Source: SLRI01 sp964576715 (GTDB taxonomy: Bacteria > Pseudomonadota > Alphaproteobacteria > Geminicoccales > Geminicoccaceae). From it: 38,642 nt of DNA. The DNA is taken from NCBI GenBank assembly GCA_964576715.1, contig CAZNWE010000039.1:1-38642 (forward strand), given 5' to 3'. The position numbers and the translations under genes were made by a program. This document shows positions 1 to 7,232 of this stretch, in pieces (the stretch's first letter is position 1; each line of letters starts with the position of its first letter). The notes beneath the pieces were generated by a model that worked only from the letters and a program-made list of their open reading frames with translations, was not told the origin of the DNA and made no database searches.

Positions 1-715
1 CGTGGTAGATGTCGATGAAGGCCAGATAGTCGAGCTGCTGCAGGACGAAGTGGCTGGGGTCGTAGTTGATCGTGGCCCGCTTGTGGCCGCCCACGGCATC
101 GAGGAACATTTCGAAGGTGACGCCATCGAAGACGTCCTCGCCCGGATGGATCTCGTAGCCGTAATCGACGCCGCAAGTGTCGTAGTGGTCGAGAATGGGT
201 TTCCAGCGGCGGCCGAGTTCGGCGAAGGCCTCCTCGATCAGCCCGGCCGGACGCTGCGGCCAGGGGTAGAGGTAGGGGAAGGCCAGGGCGCCGGTGAAGC
301 CGACATGCCTGGTCAGGCCGAGGTTTTTCGATGCCGTGGCGGCCATCTTCACCTGATCGACCGCCCAGGCCTGCCGGGCCTTGGGGTTGCCGCGGACCTC
401 GGGGGCGGCGAAGCCGTCGAACATCTCGTCATAGGCCGGGTGGACGGCGACGAGCTGGCCCTGGAGATGGGTGGAGAGTTCGGTGATGGTCAGGTCGTGG
501 CCGGCGCAGATACCCTTCACTTCGTCGCAATAGGCCCGGCTTTCGGCGGCCTTTTTCAGGTCGAACAGCCGGCCGTCCCATGACGGGATCTGAATACCCT
601 TGTAGCCCAAGGACGCCGCCCACTCGGCGATGCTGCTTAGGCTGTTGAACGGCGGCTTGTCGCCGGCGAACTGGGCGAGAAAGATCGCCGGCCCCTGGAT
701 CGTGGCGATACCCAT
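1..715 (-). CDS. Sugar phosphate isomerase/epimerase, TIM barrel (3' end beyond window)
   Basis: The 238 complete codons seen read as an AP-endonuclease-2/xylose-isomerase-like TIM barrel, a fold used by sugar isomerases and epimerases in the cytoplasm. Visible marks are the IPSWDGRLFDL strand near residue 40, the YGYEIHPGEDVFDG stretch with a likely metal-binding Glu, and NYDPSHF with a likely metal-binding Asp and His close to the edge. The C-terminal part, including the last metal ligand, lies outside the window. The start is ATG at 715, preceded by GGAGG seven bases upstream. It begins 19 bases after the stop of the next epimerase gene and is the fourth gene of a minus-strand operon headed by a FucU-type mutarotase. 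The substrate cannot be read from the sequence; sugar or inositol derivatives are both possible. Confidence 0.85.
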   Translation of the reverse strand, partial: MGIATIQGPAIFLAQFAGDKPPFNSLSSIAEWAASLGYKGIQIPSWDGRLFDLKKAAESRAYCDEVKGICAGHDLTITELSTHLQGQLVAVHPAYDEMFDGFAAPEVRGNPKARQAWAVDQVKMAATASKNLGLTRHVGFTGALAFPYLYPWPQRPAGLIEEAFAELGRRWKPILDHYDTCGVDYGYEIHPGEDVFDGVTFEMFLDAVGGHKRATINYDPSHFVLQQLDYLAFIDIYH

Positions 716-734
716 GGATGAACCTCCAGACGTG

Positions 735-1583
735 TCAGCTGTTGTCCCAGCCCTGGCGGATGAAGTCGTAGCCGAAGCTGTAGACCTCCTCGCGGTTGGG
801 GAAAAAGTCGCGCCAAACCCTTGTTGCGGCGGCGAGATCGGGAAGGGCCCGGCCGAACGCCTCGATCGTCAGCCAGCCGTCGTAGCCGTTGTCCTTGAGC
901 ACGGCGAAAGTTGCTGCCCAGGGGATGTGGTCCTTGCCCGGCGTGCCCCGGTCATTGGCCGAGATGTGGACGTGGTTGACCCAGCGGAGATGCTTCTTCA
1001 AGGCTCCCACCGGGTGCTTTTCCTCGATATTGGCGTGGAAGGTGTCGTAGAGCAGGCCGACATTCGGCTTGCCTACCTGCTGAACGAATGCGGCCGTGTC
1101 CTCGACGGTGTTCAGGAAGTAGCATTCGAAGCGGTTCAACGGCTCGACCGAAAGCGCAATACCCGCATCGGCCGCATGGCCGGCGCACGAGCGCATCATC
1201 TCGACCGCACGCTCCCATTCCTCGGGCGTCCGTCCCGCGCCGGTGAAGTGGCCGAGGGCCTGGTGGATGGGGCCGGCGAGCAGCGTGCTGCCGAGTGCCG
1301 CACTGTTGTCGACGGCCCAGCAGATGCGGTCCGCCCCGCCTTGCCGCTCTGCTGGATCGGCGCGGGTGATGTCGTGCGCCGTATCCGGCATGACGGTGAC
1401 CGTGGTGGCGGCGAGGCCGTTATCCTTCAGCGCCTGGCCGAGCTTCGTGTAGTGCGCGAGGTCGCCCTCGAAGATCGGCACCTCGACACCGTCATAGCCG
1501 ACCTTCTTCAACGTCTCGAAGAGGTGGAAGTCGGCCTCGGTGATGTGCGTCGCCCAAAGCAGCAGGTTGAAGCCGATCTTCAT
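735..1583 (-). CDS. D-tagatose/D-allulose 3-epimerase-like protein
   Basis: A 282-residue TIM-barrel protein of the ketose 3-epimerase type. Four candidate metal ligands are E147 (in VEPLNRFE), D180 (LLYDTFHANIEE), H206 (NHVHISANDRGTPG) and E241 (TIEAFG). Their spacing of 33, 26 and 35 residues equals that of the Mn-binding Glu/Asp/His/Glu set in Agrobacterium D-allulose (psicose) 3-epimerase. Length is also usual for the family. Such enzymes invert C-3 of ketohexoses by a metal-assisted cis-enediolate route. The ATG at 1583 follows AGGGAC. The gene lies 12 bases behind the preceding isomerase and 19 before the next, so co-transcription is very likely. The exact sugar is not determined; a hydroxypyruvate-isomerase-like role is less likely because the DTE motif set is complete. 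Confidence 0.88.
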   Translation of the reverse strand: MKIGFNLLLWATHITEADFHLFETLKKVGYDGVEVPIFEGDLAHYTKLGQALKDNGLAATTVTVMPDTAHDITRADPAERQGGADRICWAVDNSAALGSTLLAGPIHQALGHFTGAGRTPEEWERAVEMMRSCAGHAADAGIALSVEPLNRFECYFLNTVEDTAAFVQQVGKPNVGLLYDTFHANIEEKHPVGALKKHLRWVNHVHISANDRGTPGKDHIPWAATFAVLKDNGYDGWLTIEAFGRALPDLAAATRVWRDFFPNREEVYSFGYDFIRQGWDNS

Positions 1584-1595
1584 GTCCCTGCCCTC

Positions 1596-2507
1596 TCAGC
1601 CGTATTTCCGGTTCAGCTCGTCGAGCGCCGTCTTGCATTTGGCGGTCGCCTGCCAAGCATCGGGCCAGAAGCAGAGATCGACGGTCCACCAGTCGTGCCC
1701 GACCTGCTCCTTGGCCAGCGCCGGCACCAGCTCGTCGAAGTTCAAGACCCCCTCGCCGAATGGCGGATGCGCACTGGTCTCGTCCTCGCCGTTGGCGTCC
1801 TTGTGGCAGGTATTGTCGCTGTCGATCAGGTGGATGTGGTTGATCCGCCCGGAAAGCCGCTGGATCAGCTCGAGCTGGCCGCCGGGGAGCGTCTCCTTGG
1901 CGCCCTGCTGCCGGGCGCCGTTCACCGCCACCATCTGGCCGTGGCAGGTGTCGTACATGACCCCGAAATTGGCGTGCGGCAGGGCATCGAGCACGCGGCT
2001 GATGTCCGAGGGCTTGTTGAAGGCGAAGCCCGGCTCGAACTCCCAGGTGACGTAGAGGCCCTTGTCGCCGGCATAGCGGATGCAGCGGTCCCAGACCGAG
2101 GTCAGCCGCTCGAGTAGCATGTCGTGGTCGGCGGTGGCGTGGATGGTCGGCGGCTGGACGGTGTCGACCCGGATCCCCTTGATGCCGAGATCGGCCGCGA
2201 ACTGGACGTTGGCCTTGAAGCTCTCGATGTACTGGGTGGGGTCGTCGGTATCGAGGAGATGCTCGCTCCAGAGGTCCTGGGCGAAGCCGGAGAAGGCGAG
2301 GCCGTGGCCGGCCACCTTCTGCTTCAAGGCGTCGCGGTCCTCCCTGGTCGGATGGTTCTGCGGGTTGGGATAGCCGTTGAAGCCGCCGAGCTCGACCCCG
2401 TCGAACTTCAGCTGGCCGAGCTTCTCGAGCACCGTGCCGAAGGGGATCGGGTTTTCGCCATAGGGGCCGACATTGTAGGCCCAGCTGCCGATCGACGTCC
2501 TGCGCAT
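1596..2507 (-). CDS. Sugar phosphate isomerase/epimerase, TIM barrel
   Basis: A 303-residue protein of the AP-endonuclease-2/xylose-isomerase-like fold, the second gene of the FucU operon. Candidate metal ligands sit in the expected strands: Glu in TWEFEPGFAF (near residue 156), Asp and His in MYDTCHGQM (near 190), and His in NHIHLIDSDNTCHKD. The C-terminal strand reads WWTVDLCFWPDAW, where an Asp stands in for the usual last Glu. The start ATG has GGGGAG eight bases upstream. It is clearly a different subfamily from its two neighbours, so the operon carries three unlike enzymes rather than a recent triplication. The long loop rich in His, Asp and Glu before the last strand (DANGEDETSAHPPFGEG) may shape the substrate pocket. 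Substrate unknown. Confidence 0.85.
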   Translation of the reverse strand: MRRTSIGSWAYNVGPYGENPIPFGTVLEKLGQLKFDGVELGGFNGYPNPQNHPTREDRDALKQKVAGHGLAFSGFAQDLWSEHLLDTDDPTQYIESFKANVQFAADLGIKGIRVDTVQPPTIHATADHDMLLERLTSVWDRCIRYAGDKGLYVTWEFEPGFAFNKPSDISRVLDALPHANFGVMYDTCHGQMVAVNGARQQGAKETLPGGQLELIQRLSGRINHIHLIDSDNTCHKDANGEDETSAHPPFGEGVLNFDELVPALAKEQVGHDWWTVDLCFWPDAWQATAKCKTALDELNRKYG

Positions 2508-2538
2508 CAGCGATGCTCCCCGTTGCTACATGTTGATG

Positions 2539-2994
2539 TCAAACGATCTTGCCGTCCGGGCCGATCACGCCCTTGGTCAGGATGAAGCAGGCATAGCCGC
2601 GCCGGTCGAGCGTGGTGACGACGGCGGCACACTTGGCCGCCTCCTGGTAGAAGGCGAAGCGCTCGATCGAGCCCATCTGCCAGCGTTCGCCGGCGCTGTC
2701 GTGGACCGCCTGCAGCACCTCCTGATGCGCCTCGTTGGGCTCGGTCGGGCTGGCGCAGACCTCCATGCGGTGGACGGCGGGCTCGACGAAGCTGTCGAGC
2801 GGCATGACCGAGAGGATGGCCCGGGTGGCGGCCGGCGTATCGGCGGCGATCGAGATGCAGGGCACGGCCGCGCGCCGAGCGGTCTCGTGCGCCGGAAAAT
2901 TGCAGTCGACGACGGCGAGCGTGTCGCCGTGCCCCAGGTCGCGCAGGATCTTCAAGAGGTCGCCGGTCAGCAGCGGATCGAGCCCGAGCAGCAT
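2539..2994 (-). CDS. fucU: L-fucose mutarotase (FucU/RbsD family)
   Basis: A 151-residue protein of the RbsD/FucU fold, which interconverts alpha and beta anomers of free sugars after import. It keeps the LGHGD motif with H22, the catalytic-site His position of E. coli FucU, and D30 in the following strand. It also keeps the N-terminal PLLTGDLLKILRDLGHGD pattern, NFPAHE, the RFAFYQEA motif and the C-terminal ILTKGVIGPDG tail. The FAFY stretch favours FucU over RbsD. The ATG at 2994 has AGGGGG nine bases upstream. It is the first gene of the isomerase operon; the next gene starts 31 bases after its stop. Together they suggest processing of an imported fucose-like or rare sugar, perhaps delivered by the ABC importer 5 kb away; that link is inference. 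Confidence 0.9.
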   Translation of the reverse strand: MLLGLDPLLTGDLLKILRDLGHGDTLAVVDCNFPAHETARRAAVPCISIAADTPAATRAILSVMPLDSFVEPAVHRMEVCASPTEPNEAHQEVLQAVHDSAGERWQMGSIERFAFYQEAAKCAAVVTTLDRRGYACFILTKGVIGPDGKIV

Positions 2995-3165
2995 CGTTGG
3001 TAGCCCCCTGTTCTGGTTGCGGATCGGCGCGGCGTCGACCCGTCACGTCATTAGCCCGAGGATAGGCAGAGTCGGGGCAAAGCGAAAGCCGATTCGCGCG
3101 CCGTGCAGCGGCCGGCGCCAAGCCGTGCCAGCGCCCGGCAGCAACGATCGTCAACCTCTTGCGAA

Positions 3166-3180
3166 GGGTACGTGGTACCC
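3166..3180. promoter_or_regulatory. Short palindrome upstream of the fucU operon
   Basis: A perfect 6-base inverted repeat, GGGTAC-GTG-GTACCC, lies in the 204-base gap upstream of fucU, 172 bases before its start and just after the SRPBCC stop. Nearby on the minus strand TTGACG (3154-3149) could be a -35 element, but no good -10 follows. It could be an operator for a sugar-responsive regulator, or a small stem at the end of the SRPBCC transcript. Evidence is weak. Confidence 0.25.
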
Positions 3181-3198
3181 CTGACCGCCGGCGGCAGG

Positions 3199-3636
3199 TC
3201 AGCCGCCGAGCCGCGACTTGAGCGCGTCGAGGCCGGTCTTGAAGATCGAACCGGCGAAGGTCTCCACCCACTCGTCGATGTTCGCCACGTCGCAGTCGAA
3301 GGTGGTCGTCCAGGTAACGAAGCTGCGCTCGCCGTCGCTCACCGGCTGCACCCTCAGCGTCGCACAGTAGTTCTCGACGGCGAAGATCGTCGTCTCGAAG
3401 TTGTAGGTGTAGGACATCTCGAGGTCAGAGAGCGCCAGCAGCCGCTCGCGGATGACACCGCCATCGCCGAGGGTCAGCTCGCGGATGCAGCCGACCTGAT
3501 CGGCGGCCTTGCCATCCTCGATCACCGACCGCGCGATCGCCGGGTGCCAGGTCGGCAGGCCGTTGAAATCGCGGGCCACGGCCCAGACCGCCCGCGCCGG
3601 CTTGTCGACCACGATGCTCGCATAGGCCTTGGGCAT
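3199..3636 (-). CDS. SRPBCC family protein (START-like lipid/polyketide-binding fold)
   Basis: A 145-residue protein of the SRPBCC/polyketide-cyclase-2 type, a helix-grip fold that binds hydrophobic ligands in a deep pocket. The pattern fits: an early strand ASIVVDKPARAVWAV, then DFNGLPTWHPAI, a central run of alternating strands, and a long C-terminal helix FAGSIFKTGLDALKSRL. No catalytic residue set can be assigned, so the role is open (lipid binding, stress, or cyclase-like). An in-frame ATG lies further upstream at 3801, but it would overlap the LOG gene. The ATG at 3636 has GGAGG five bases upstream, so the shorter form is chosen. The gene stands 121 bases behind the LOG gene on the same strand and may have its own promoter. 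Confidence 0.8.
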   Translation of the reverse strand: MPKAYASIVVDKPARAVWAVARDFNGLPTWHPAIARSVIEDGKAADQVGCIRELTLGDGGVIRERLLALSDLEMSYTYNFETTIFAVENYCATLRVQPVSDGERSFVTWTTTFDCDVANIDEWVETFAGSIFKTGLDALKSRLGG

Positions 3637-3757
3637 CACCACCTCCCCGCTTGCCGCTCTTGGTTGCCGAGGTGGTAGCCCCGCCTGCCGCGGCTTGGCA
3701 AGTGTGTGCGGCAGCGATGCGACAGGAGCCGCCTCGAGCCGGCATCCGCCCCGCCGT

Positions 3758-4669
3758 TCAATCGGCGGCGACGCGATCCTCGTGCAGCCCGTAATGCTCA
3801 CAAATCAGTGCCCAGGCCTGCTCGGCCGTCTCGACATAATGGAACAGCTCGAGATCGTGCGGGCTGATCGCCTCCTCTTCGAGCAGAGCGTCGAAGTTGA
3901 TGATCCGCTGCCAATAGGCCCGGTCGAAGAGCAGCACCGGAATCTTGCGCACCTTGTTGGTCTGGATCAGGCACAAGGATTCGAACAGCTCATCCAGGGT
4001 GCCGTAGCCGCCGGGGAAGACGACGAGTGCTCGAGCGCGCATCAAGAAGTGCATCTTGCGCAGGGCGAAGTAGTGGAACTGGAAGGACAGCCCGGGGGTA
4101 ACGTAGCGGTTCGGGGCCTGTTCGTGCGGCAGGGTGATGTTGAGGCCGATCGAGACGGCACCGACATCCGCGGCACCGCGATTGGCGGCCTCCATGATCC
4201 CGGGCCCGCCGCCGGTGACGATGACCAGGCGGCGGCTCGGGCCGACCTGGGTGGTCGCCGAGACGAGCCGCGCGAAGCGCCTGGCTTCGGTATAGTAGTG
4301 GGCGCGGGCGACGGCCCGGCGGCAGCGTTCGACCTCCCTGGCCTTGGCCGGGTCGTCGGGCGCGGCCGCGGCATCGGTCTCGGCCTCGGCCAAGAGCTGG
4401 ACGGCGGTCTCGGGGTCGTCGATCCGCGCGCTGCCGTAGACCACGACGGTCGATTCGATGCTCGCCTCCTGCAGTTCGAGCTCTGGCTTGAGCAGCTCGA
4501 GCTGCAGGCGGACCGGGCGCAGCTCTTCGCGCAGCAGGAAGTCGGGATCGGCAAACGCCAAGCGATAGCTGGCCGCCTCGCTCTGCGGGGTCTGCGGTAC
4601 ATCCTTGGCGTGCTCGAGGTCCTCGCGGGCACTCGGACGGTTGAGGTGGTCGTTGACGGTGTTGCGCAT
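3758..4669 (-). CDS. LOG family (lysine decarboxylase-like) Rossmann nucleotide-binding protein
   Basis: A 303-residue protein of the LOG/TIGR00730 superfamily. It carries GGGPGIMEAANRGA and the signature PGGYGTLDELFE, the phosphate-binding and catalytic motifs of cytokinin riboside 5'-monophosphate phosphoribohydrolases and related nucleotide 5'-monophosphate nucleosidases. The protein is longer than minimal LOG enzymes (about 190 residues). The first ~110 residues form a Glu/Leu-rich N-terminal extension, as in the longer bacterial LOG-like class whose substrates are usually unproven. Despite the old family name there is no decarboxylase site. The start ATG at 4669 has only a weak ribosome site. 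The phasin terminator upstream separates it from the phasin gene, so it probably has its own promoter within 4670-4780. Confidence 0.85.
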   Translation of the reverse strand: MRNTVNDHLNRPSAREDLEHAKDVPQTPQSEAASYRLAFADPDFLLREELRPVRLQLELLKPELELQEASIESTVVVYGSARIDDPETAVQLLAEAETDAAAAPDDPAKAREVERCRRAVARAHYYTEARRFARLVSATTQVGPSRRLVIVTGGGPGIMEAANRGAADVGAVSIGLNITLPHEQAPNRYVTPGLSFQFHYFALRKMHFLMRARALVVFPGGYGTLDELFESLCLIQTNKVRKIPVLLFDRAYWQRIINFDALLEEEAISPHDLELFHYVETAEQAWALICEHYGLHEDRVAAD

Positions 4670-4781
4670 CGGCGATCCGAATCGGTTGCCGCACTATCCT
4701 GAACGGCTGGCCGTACAACGCAAGCGTCGAAAGCGACCACCGGCGGCGCGCCGCCCGCGCCGCTGGTCCCTGCTAGACAGC

Positions 4782-4815
4782 AAAACGGCCTTCGACCACC
4801 GGGTCGAAGGCCGTT
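4782..4815 (-). terminator. Rho-independent terminator of the phasin gene
   Basis: A perfect 14-bp inverted repeat (4784-4797 with 4802-4815) encloses a 4-base loop. On the minus strand the stem is followed by a run of four T residues (4785-4782). It starts 66 bases after the phasin stop and lies before the LOG start, as expected for a short, highly expressed monocistronic phasin message. Confidence 0.85.
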
Positions 4816-4880
4816 CACGAAACGACCTGCCACCCTTCGTCGTGTCGCGACGACACCAGGGCGGGCTGGCTCGGAACGCC

Positions 4881-5252
4881 TCAGGCGGCGAGCGACTTGG
4901 CCTCGTCGAAATTGGCGGAAGCGCGCTTGACGAAGAGATCGACGACCTCGGTCTGCGCCTTCATGCCGAGATCCATGGTCTCCTTGGCCTCGGCGATCGC
5001 CTTCTCCATGGCGGCCTTGGCGTCGTCCATGTAGTGCTGCGGCTGCTTCTTGCCGTCGAAGCCCTTCATCATCGCCTCGCTGCGGGCGAAGGCGTCCTTC
5101 ATCATCTCGCTCTGCCGCTTGGCCATGGTCTGTACCAGATCGAACATGATCTTTTGTGCGGCGACGAACGTCTCAAGGTTCGACTTGTGCATCGCCATCA
5201 TGGCCTCGACGTCGAGCTTCGGCATGGCGGGGGTGCTCGCCTTGGTGGTCAT
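4881..5252 (-). CDS. Phasin family protein
   Basis: A 123-residue, almost wholly helical and amphipathic protein rich in Met, Ala, Lys and Glu, with no Cys. Phasins coat polyhydroxyalkanoate granules in the cytoplasm and control their size and number. The phasin-2 pattern is seen in the central block NLETFVAAQKIMFDLVQTMA followed by KRQSEMMKDAF, and in the C-terminal helix with AKAAMEKAIAEAKETMDLG. Length is typical for alphaproteobacterial phasins (about 110-150). The ATG is preceded by GGGAGGG. It is monocistronic: an upstream gap of 143 bases with a possible PhaR site, and a strong terminator behind it. No PHA synthase is present in the window. Confidence 0.88.
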   Translation of the reverse strand: MTTKASTPAMPKLDVEAMMAMHKSNLETFVAAQKIMFDLVQTMAKRQSEMMKDAFARSEAMMKGFDGKKQPQHYMDDAKAAMEKAIAEAKETMDLGMKAQTEVVDLFVKRASANFDEAKSLAA

Positions 5253-5324
5253 CGTTGACCCTCCCGAAAATGTTGCGGTGTCCTAAGGCTAACACGCGTC
5301 AACACCAGCGCAAGCAAAATCATG

Positions 5325-5335
5325 CTGCGCTGCAC
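5325..5335 (-). promoter_or_regulatory. Possible PhaR-type site upstream of the phasin gene
   Basis: The sequence CTGC-GCT-GCAC lies 73-83 bases before the phasin start. It matches seven of eight fixed positions of the TGC-rich pattern CTGC-N3/4-GCAG reported for PhaR, the repressor of phasin genes in Paracoccus. It sits in the right place for autoregulated phasin control, but the motif is short and the region GC-rich. Confidence 0.3.
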
Positions 5336-5356
5336 AAAAGTCGGTTGCGACCCGAA

Positions 5357-5386
5357 GGCGCAGGTGGGGCGCAGGTGGGGCGCTGG
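5357..5386. repeat. 11-bp tandem repeat, 2.7 copies
   Basis: The unit GGCGCAGGTGG is repeated perfectly twice and then partly (GGCGCTGG), between the 3-hydroxyacyl-CoA dehydrogenase stop and the phasin promoter region. No function is evident; it may be slippage in GC-rich intergenic DNA. Confidence 0.6.
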
Positions 5387-5395
5387 CGGCGCGGT

Positions 5396-6511
5396 TCAGA
5401 GCAGCTTGCCGACCCGCTCCAGCGACTGCGGCGCCGGCACGTGGTAGTGGGCGAGCAAGGGCTGGATCAGCGCCGCAACGGCCGCCGCACCGAGCCGGTC
5501 CATGAGCGCACAAGGCGGCTCGCCGAAGCGCAGGGCCAAGGCGGCTCCCTGGTCGACGTCGGCAGGTGCCGCGACCTCTTCGTCGAGAAGCTGAAGCACC
5601 GTCAAACAGACCGCACCACGCAACCGGTCGACCAGCACCGGTGGCACCGCGTCCTTGGGCGGTGCCTCGCCCTCGATCGTCCAGGGCTGATCGCTCTCGC
5701 CCTGCCGGACCATGCCGGGCGCCGGCGCATAAAAGGCGCCGAGCGGCGCCAGGTTCTGGATGGCGTGCAGGTTGATGCGCGGCTTGATGATGTTCATCAC
5801 CGCGAACGGCCCCATCGCGGCACCGACCGCCACCGTCGCCGCCTGGTCGATGACGACCGGCGTGCCGAGCCCCTCGTCCATCAGCCGCACCGCCTCGTTG
5901 GTGTAGGGACAGAAGAAGCGGTTGATGGCGAAGCCGTAGCTGTCGCGGCAGGGGATCGGGCGCTTGCCTGTGGCCTTGCAGAACGCCAGCGCCCGTTCGG
6001 CGAGCGCCGGTTCCGTCGCGGCACCGCTCACCACCTCGACCACCGGGTTGATCGCCGCCGGGCTGAAATAATGCAGGCCCAAAAAGCGCTCCGGGTGCGT
6101 CACATGCTTGGCGAGATCGTCGACCCGCAGGCAGCTGGTGTTGGTGGCGATCAGCGTCGTTTCAGGGACGACACGGCACAATCGCTCGAACAGCGAGGCC
6201 TTGAGGTCGAAATCCTCGAACACCGCCTCGATCACCAGATCGACGGCCGCCAGTGCACCGATGTCGTCCGCCGGGACGATCCGCTCGCTGGCCGCGGCGG
6301 CGGCCTCGCTGGTCATCCGCCCCTTCTCGACATTGCGGGCAAAAAAAGTGCGGGCCTCGGCGGCGGCCGCCGCGGCGCGCGCCATCTCCTGGTCGAGCAG
6401 CTGGACGTCGCAACCATGCGCGGCCAAGGCCGTCGCGATGCCGCTGCCCATGGTGCCGGCACCGATGATGCCGACGCTGGTGATGCCGGTGAGGGCAAGC
6501 TGCGTACTCAT
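5396..6511 (-). CDS. 3-hydroxyacyl-CoA dehydrogenase, NAD-dependent
   Basis: A 371-residue enzyme of the 3HCDH family that oxidises (S)-3-hydroxyacyl-CoA to 3-ketoacyl-CoA in beta-oxidation-like pathways. The N-terminal Rossmann motif is G17-A-G-T-M-G22. The catalytic region shows the His of LHYFSP near residue 145, the NPVVEVV stretch, and DSYGFAINRFF at the start of the C-terminal domain. It is longer than the ~290-residue HbdA/PaaH enzymes because a second, partial 3HCDH-like C-terminal domain follows residue ~290. An in-frame ATG lies 39 bases upstream; the chosen ATG at 6511 has AGGAG nine bases before it and avoids overlap with the host-attachment gene, whose stop lies 26 bases upstream. 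The two probably share a transcript. The substrate is not defined. Confidence 0.88.
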   Translation of the reverse strand: MSTQLALTGITSVGIIGAGTMGSGIATALAAHGCDVQLLDQEMARAAAAAAEARTFFARNVEKGRMTSEAAAAASERIVPADDIGALAAVDLVIEAVFEDFDLKASLFERLCRVVPETTLIATNTSCLRVDDLAKHVTHPERFLGLHYFSPAAINPVVEVVSGAATEPALAERALAFCKATGKRPIPCRDSYGFAINRFFCPYTNEAVRLMDEGLGTPVVIDQAATVAVGAAMGPFAVMNIIKPRINLHAIQNLAPLGAFYAPAPGMVRQGESDQPWTIEGEAPPKDAVPPVLVDRLRGAVCLTVLQLLDEEVAAPADVDQGAALALRFGEPPCALMDRLGAAAVAALIQPLLAHYHVPAPQSLERVGKLL

Positions 6512-6537
6512 TCTCTCAGTCTCCTGGATGGCGCCGG

Positions 6538-6996
6538 TCATGCCGGCCAAAACCTTGCGCCCAGGAGCTTCTCGAGCTCGGGCTTGCTCAACTGGGTGAG
6601 ATCCTTGGCCTCCTCGCTGGCGAGTCTGGCCTTGACGGTGGGGTCGAAGAGCTCGCGCATCTCGCCCAGGGTGCGCGGGGCGGCGATCACGTGCAGCTCG
6701 TCGAAGGCCTGCTGCTTGGCCGCGGTCGCGAGGTTGTCCGTCAGCATCGCGACGAAGCGCGCTTTGGCGACGCCTTTGGGCGAGCTGGCCGGTTCCATCG
6801 CGTGCCGGCCCTCACCGGCGCTGTCGAAAGCGCGGCCGGGGCGATCGGCCTGGATGTCCTGGGTCTTGCCGCTGGCCACGTCGTCGGCCCACTCGTCGAG
6901 CACGGCAAAGCACCGCTCGCGACGGTCCACGGCGAAGAGCCGCGCCCGCGCACTGTCGGCAATCAGCAGCCAGATCGTCTTCTTCTCGAGTGGCAT
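6538..6996 (-). CDS. Host attachment family protein (Host_attach, baeRF-like)
   Basis: A 152-residue protein of the family annotated as required for attachment to host cells, after an Agrobacterium attachment locus. Recognised features are the N-terminal strand WLLIADSARARLFAV, the central ETGxGR-like block DRPGRAFDSAGEGRHAMEP, and the C-terminal HVIAAPRTLGEMRELFDP followed by a conserved KDLTQLSKPELEKLL helix. The family is distantly related to archaeal/eukaryotic release-factor-like (baeRF) domains, so a ribosome- or RNA-linked role is possible; the attachment label rests on genetics in another species. There is no signal peptide, so it is probably cytoplasmic. The ATG at 6996 follows GGAGGGGG. 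The 26-base gap to the next gene indicates an operon with the dehydrogenase. Confidence 0.8.
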   Translation of the reverse strand: MPLEKKTIWLLIADSARARLFAVDRRERCFAVLDEWADDVASGKTQDIQADRPGRAFDSAGEGRHAMEPASSPKGVAKARFVAMLTDNLATAAKQQAFDELHVIAAPRTLGEMRELFDPTVKARLASEEAKDLTQLSKPELEKLLGARFWPA

Positions 6997-7232
6997 TCCC
7001 CCTCCGTCACCGGTTCTGCGATCACGGCCGTGACTGCGGCCGGCCGAGGCCGCGCCCGTTACCTATGGCAAAGGTCGGGGGGGTCTGTCGAGCCTTGAGC
7101 GCGTGCAATGCAGCAAAACATCGGCCCACGGCCGATTTCCGCGCCGCCTCGACGATCGTTCCGCTGGCCGCTCGCCCCGACCCGCGGCTGCGGATCGGGG
7201 CTTTCCAGGCCGGGTTGGCCGACTTGCGAGCG

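Noticed and set aside
3637..3801. A longer N-terminus for the SRPBCC protein
   Set aside because: It would overlap the LOG gene, and the ATG at 3636 has a much better ribosome site and coincides with the family start.
5156..7033. A 625-codon open frame on the plus strand
   Set aside because: It is antisense to the dehydrogenase and host-attachment genes; its sequence is rich in Arg/Asp/Gly without domains.
7034..7232. A possible terminator behind the sugar-binding-protein gene
   Set aside because: The best stem (CCCCGAC ... GGATCGGGG) has mismatches and no T-run on the minus strand.
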